A DNA stretch of 64,000 bases from Callaeas wilsoni (taxonomy: Eukaryota > Chordata > Aves > Passeriformes > Callaeidae), in the NCBI GenBank assembly GCA_013398955.1, contig VWPU01012696.1:1-64000 (forward strand), written 5' to 3'. This document shows positions 62,431 through 64,000 of the stretch, one piece after another. The notes under the pieces are model-generated. The model had not been told where the DNA came from and searched no databases. It was given only the letters and a program-made list of their open reading frames with translations. How positions within the stretch are numbered: the first letter of the stretch is position 1; each line of letters opens with the position of its first letter. The translations under genes were made by a program, and so were the position numbers.

Positions 62431-63667
62431 TGGTTTACTCATTCTGAAAAGCACAACACCCATCATTAATGCCCTGAAGAAGTGTTAATATAGATTTAAA
62501 CTCTCTTAAGTGTTACTTCTAACTCCATACTTCAGAAACAGCAAAATTGTGGAAGATCACAAGGGCACAAATCTGTTGCTGAAATAGCCACCAAAAGTCT
62601 GCTTGGGGTAATTCACAATCATGCAGGATTTAAGTGGGAACTGTGTCCATTCCAGTGGAGGACACATCAGAGCAATAACACGTAGCCTAGCTGCTCTAAG
62701 GGTGAACTGTGAACTGAATATCCCCATCGTGTCGTCTAAAATTCTGTGTATTAGTCCCAAACCTAATCTAGCTGAACCCCTTGTCACCTCCTGCAGCTCA
62801 GCTGCAGTCACCCTTCAGCATGCTCCAGACTGTGCAGGGAGAGGTGATTGCCATGCTCATAGCACACCATGTGTTTGTCCCCCAGAGATGCTAACATGCC
62901 TTTCTGGAGTGGGATGGCCAGTCTTTCATCTAGAAGCAGCTTCTTTTATAGCACTTATCAAAGATTTAGTTTAGGCAAAGAGCATTGACTACCTCCTTGA
63001 TCTTCTGTGCCTATCCATGGAGTAGGTATTGTGTCTCAGCTATATTGCCAATTGTTAACTCTCTTTAAATATATTTAATTGCAATGCTCTAAAATCCTTC
63101 TGTAATATTTGTTTCCTGTGTCCTTTGAAAGGCTACTACCTCCTTATTAATTGAAATTACTCCTCTTACTTGAAATTGCTGGGCCAATATTTAGCTTCCT
63201 TTATAATTTTCAAGCAACAGTACAAGAAGGTTGTTATCTTTAACAGGGTCCAAAAACCTGTGTGCATATATGTCCATGAGCTGCAATCCAAACAAGCTGT
63301 CTGGTCTCACTGGCTATTCATAAAACAGGAGCTTAGCAGCAGTGTTGTCTCAGCTAATCTAGGGAGATCCAGCAAATCTTTCTTGTAGCTGTAAGACAGC
63401 CCCCTAGTTTGTTCTTTACTGACTGTCCTTTTCTAAGTACTGCTTGTGTTTGTAATTCCAAATGCTATTGATTTTTATCTGATTTCTGAGAGGGTACAAA
63501 GCCCTGCACCTTTTAGATTGTATCTTCACCTGTTAGCTGGTTATATTGTATGAATCGTATTGATTTGAAGGAAAAGAAGCTAACAGCAGCACTTGGTTTT
63601 AGATCAAGAGTAGTATGTATCTTGAAATTCTACTCCCTCTCATGGAAAGAAAATCTGTGCTCTGAAA

Positions 63668-63699
63668 ATTTATTTATTTATTTATTTGTTTATTTATTT
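63668..63699. repeat. (TTTA)n microsatellite
   Basis: About eight tandem ttta units with one tttg interruption. Confidence 0.85.
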
Positions 63700-64000
63700 G
63701 CTTTCCACAGCAGTCTTAGTGAAAACAGAGTCAAACTGTGTTCTGTAAGAGGATGAACAGCAATAGTTCATGCTCCAATCATCTCCAATAATTTACACTT
63801 ATGAAACAGGATAAAGGCTGATGGTTACACAGAGTACACTCTTCATGAGCAAAGCCTACTATGCTCTTAATGAATACAGTATTTTGTTACATGCAAACTT
63901 CCATACTACTTGAGAGAATTAGCAGTGTGCTGAAAATGAATAAAAGAGGGAAATAAATAATGCTGAGATTTTGCTAAAGTGGAATAGCTATTTATGTATT

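Larger units (their letters stand above)
48071..64000. other. Intergenic gene desert, no firm gene
   Basis: About 16 kb of mainly AT-rich unique DNA. It holds three CR1 remnants near 58.4, 60.5 and 62.3 kb, two long A homopolymers, a TTTA microsatellite near the right end, and a pair of exon-like blocks at 54088-54199 and 56716-56867. No recognisable gene, RNA or other mobile element was seen. Confidence 0.65.

Noticed and set aside
1..64000. CRISPR array, operon, tRNA, rRNA or other prokaryotic-type system
   Set aside because: No regularly spaced direct repeats, no cloverleaf or rRNA motifs, and the gene structure is clearly eukaryotic and spliced.

Overview
The window reads as vertebrate, specifically avian, nuclear DNA. 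It contains spliced exons with GT/AG boundaries, AT-rich non-coding DNA between them, and several CR1 LINE fragments with the bird-type 3' tail built on the 8-base unit attctgtg. It also holds a solo-LTR-like element of about 600 bp. The LTR looks to me like a passerine endogenous-retrovirus family, but that is from memory, so 'bird' is firm and 'passerine' is only probable. There is no prokaryotic-type gene organisation, CRISPR array, rRNA or tRNA.

Region 1 (1 to about 9.2 kb, + strand) is the 3' end of SEMA5A (semaphorin 5A). Four coding exons join in frame: a thrombospondin type 1 repeat exon (753-908), a 48-nt juxtamembrane exon (2969-3016), the transmembrane and proximal cytoplasmic exon (5298-5509), and the last coding exon ending in TAA (6883-7002). 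They encode about 178 C-terminal residues. The semaphorin domain, PSI domain and earlier TSP1 repeats must lie to the left of the window. A probable 3' UTR follows, with candidate poly(A) signals near 8.5, 9.07 and 9.21 kb.

Region 2 (about 9.2 to 64 kb) has no gene I can recognise. This agrees with the large gene desert downstream of SEMA5A in mammals. It contains eight CR1 fragments: + strand near 13.2, 25.3, 36.1 and 60.5 kb, and - strand near 10.1, 47.8, 58.4 and 62.3 kb. It also has one solo-LTR-like element (36759-37361) with an internal imperfect duplication, some microsatellites and homopolymers, and a GC-richer block (26.76-27.45 kb).

Within the desert I noted a few splice-consistent open blocks that could be exons of unannotated transcripts: 54088-54199 with 56716-56867, 38264-38330 with 39821-39920, and singletons at 34063-34186 and 15971-16084. 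I do not recognise their products. Random open frames of this size are expected in 64 kb, so they are leads rather than gene calls. I found no convincing novel biological system here.
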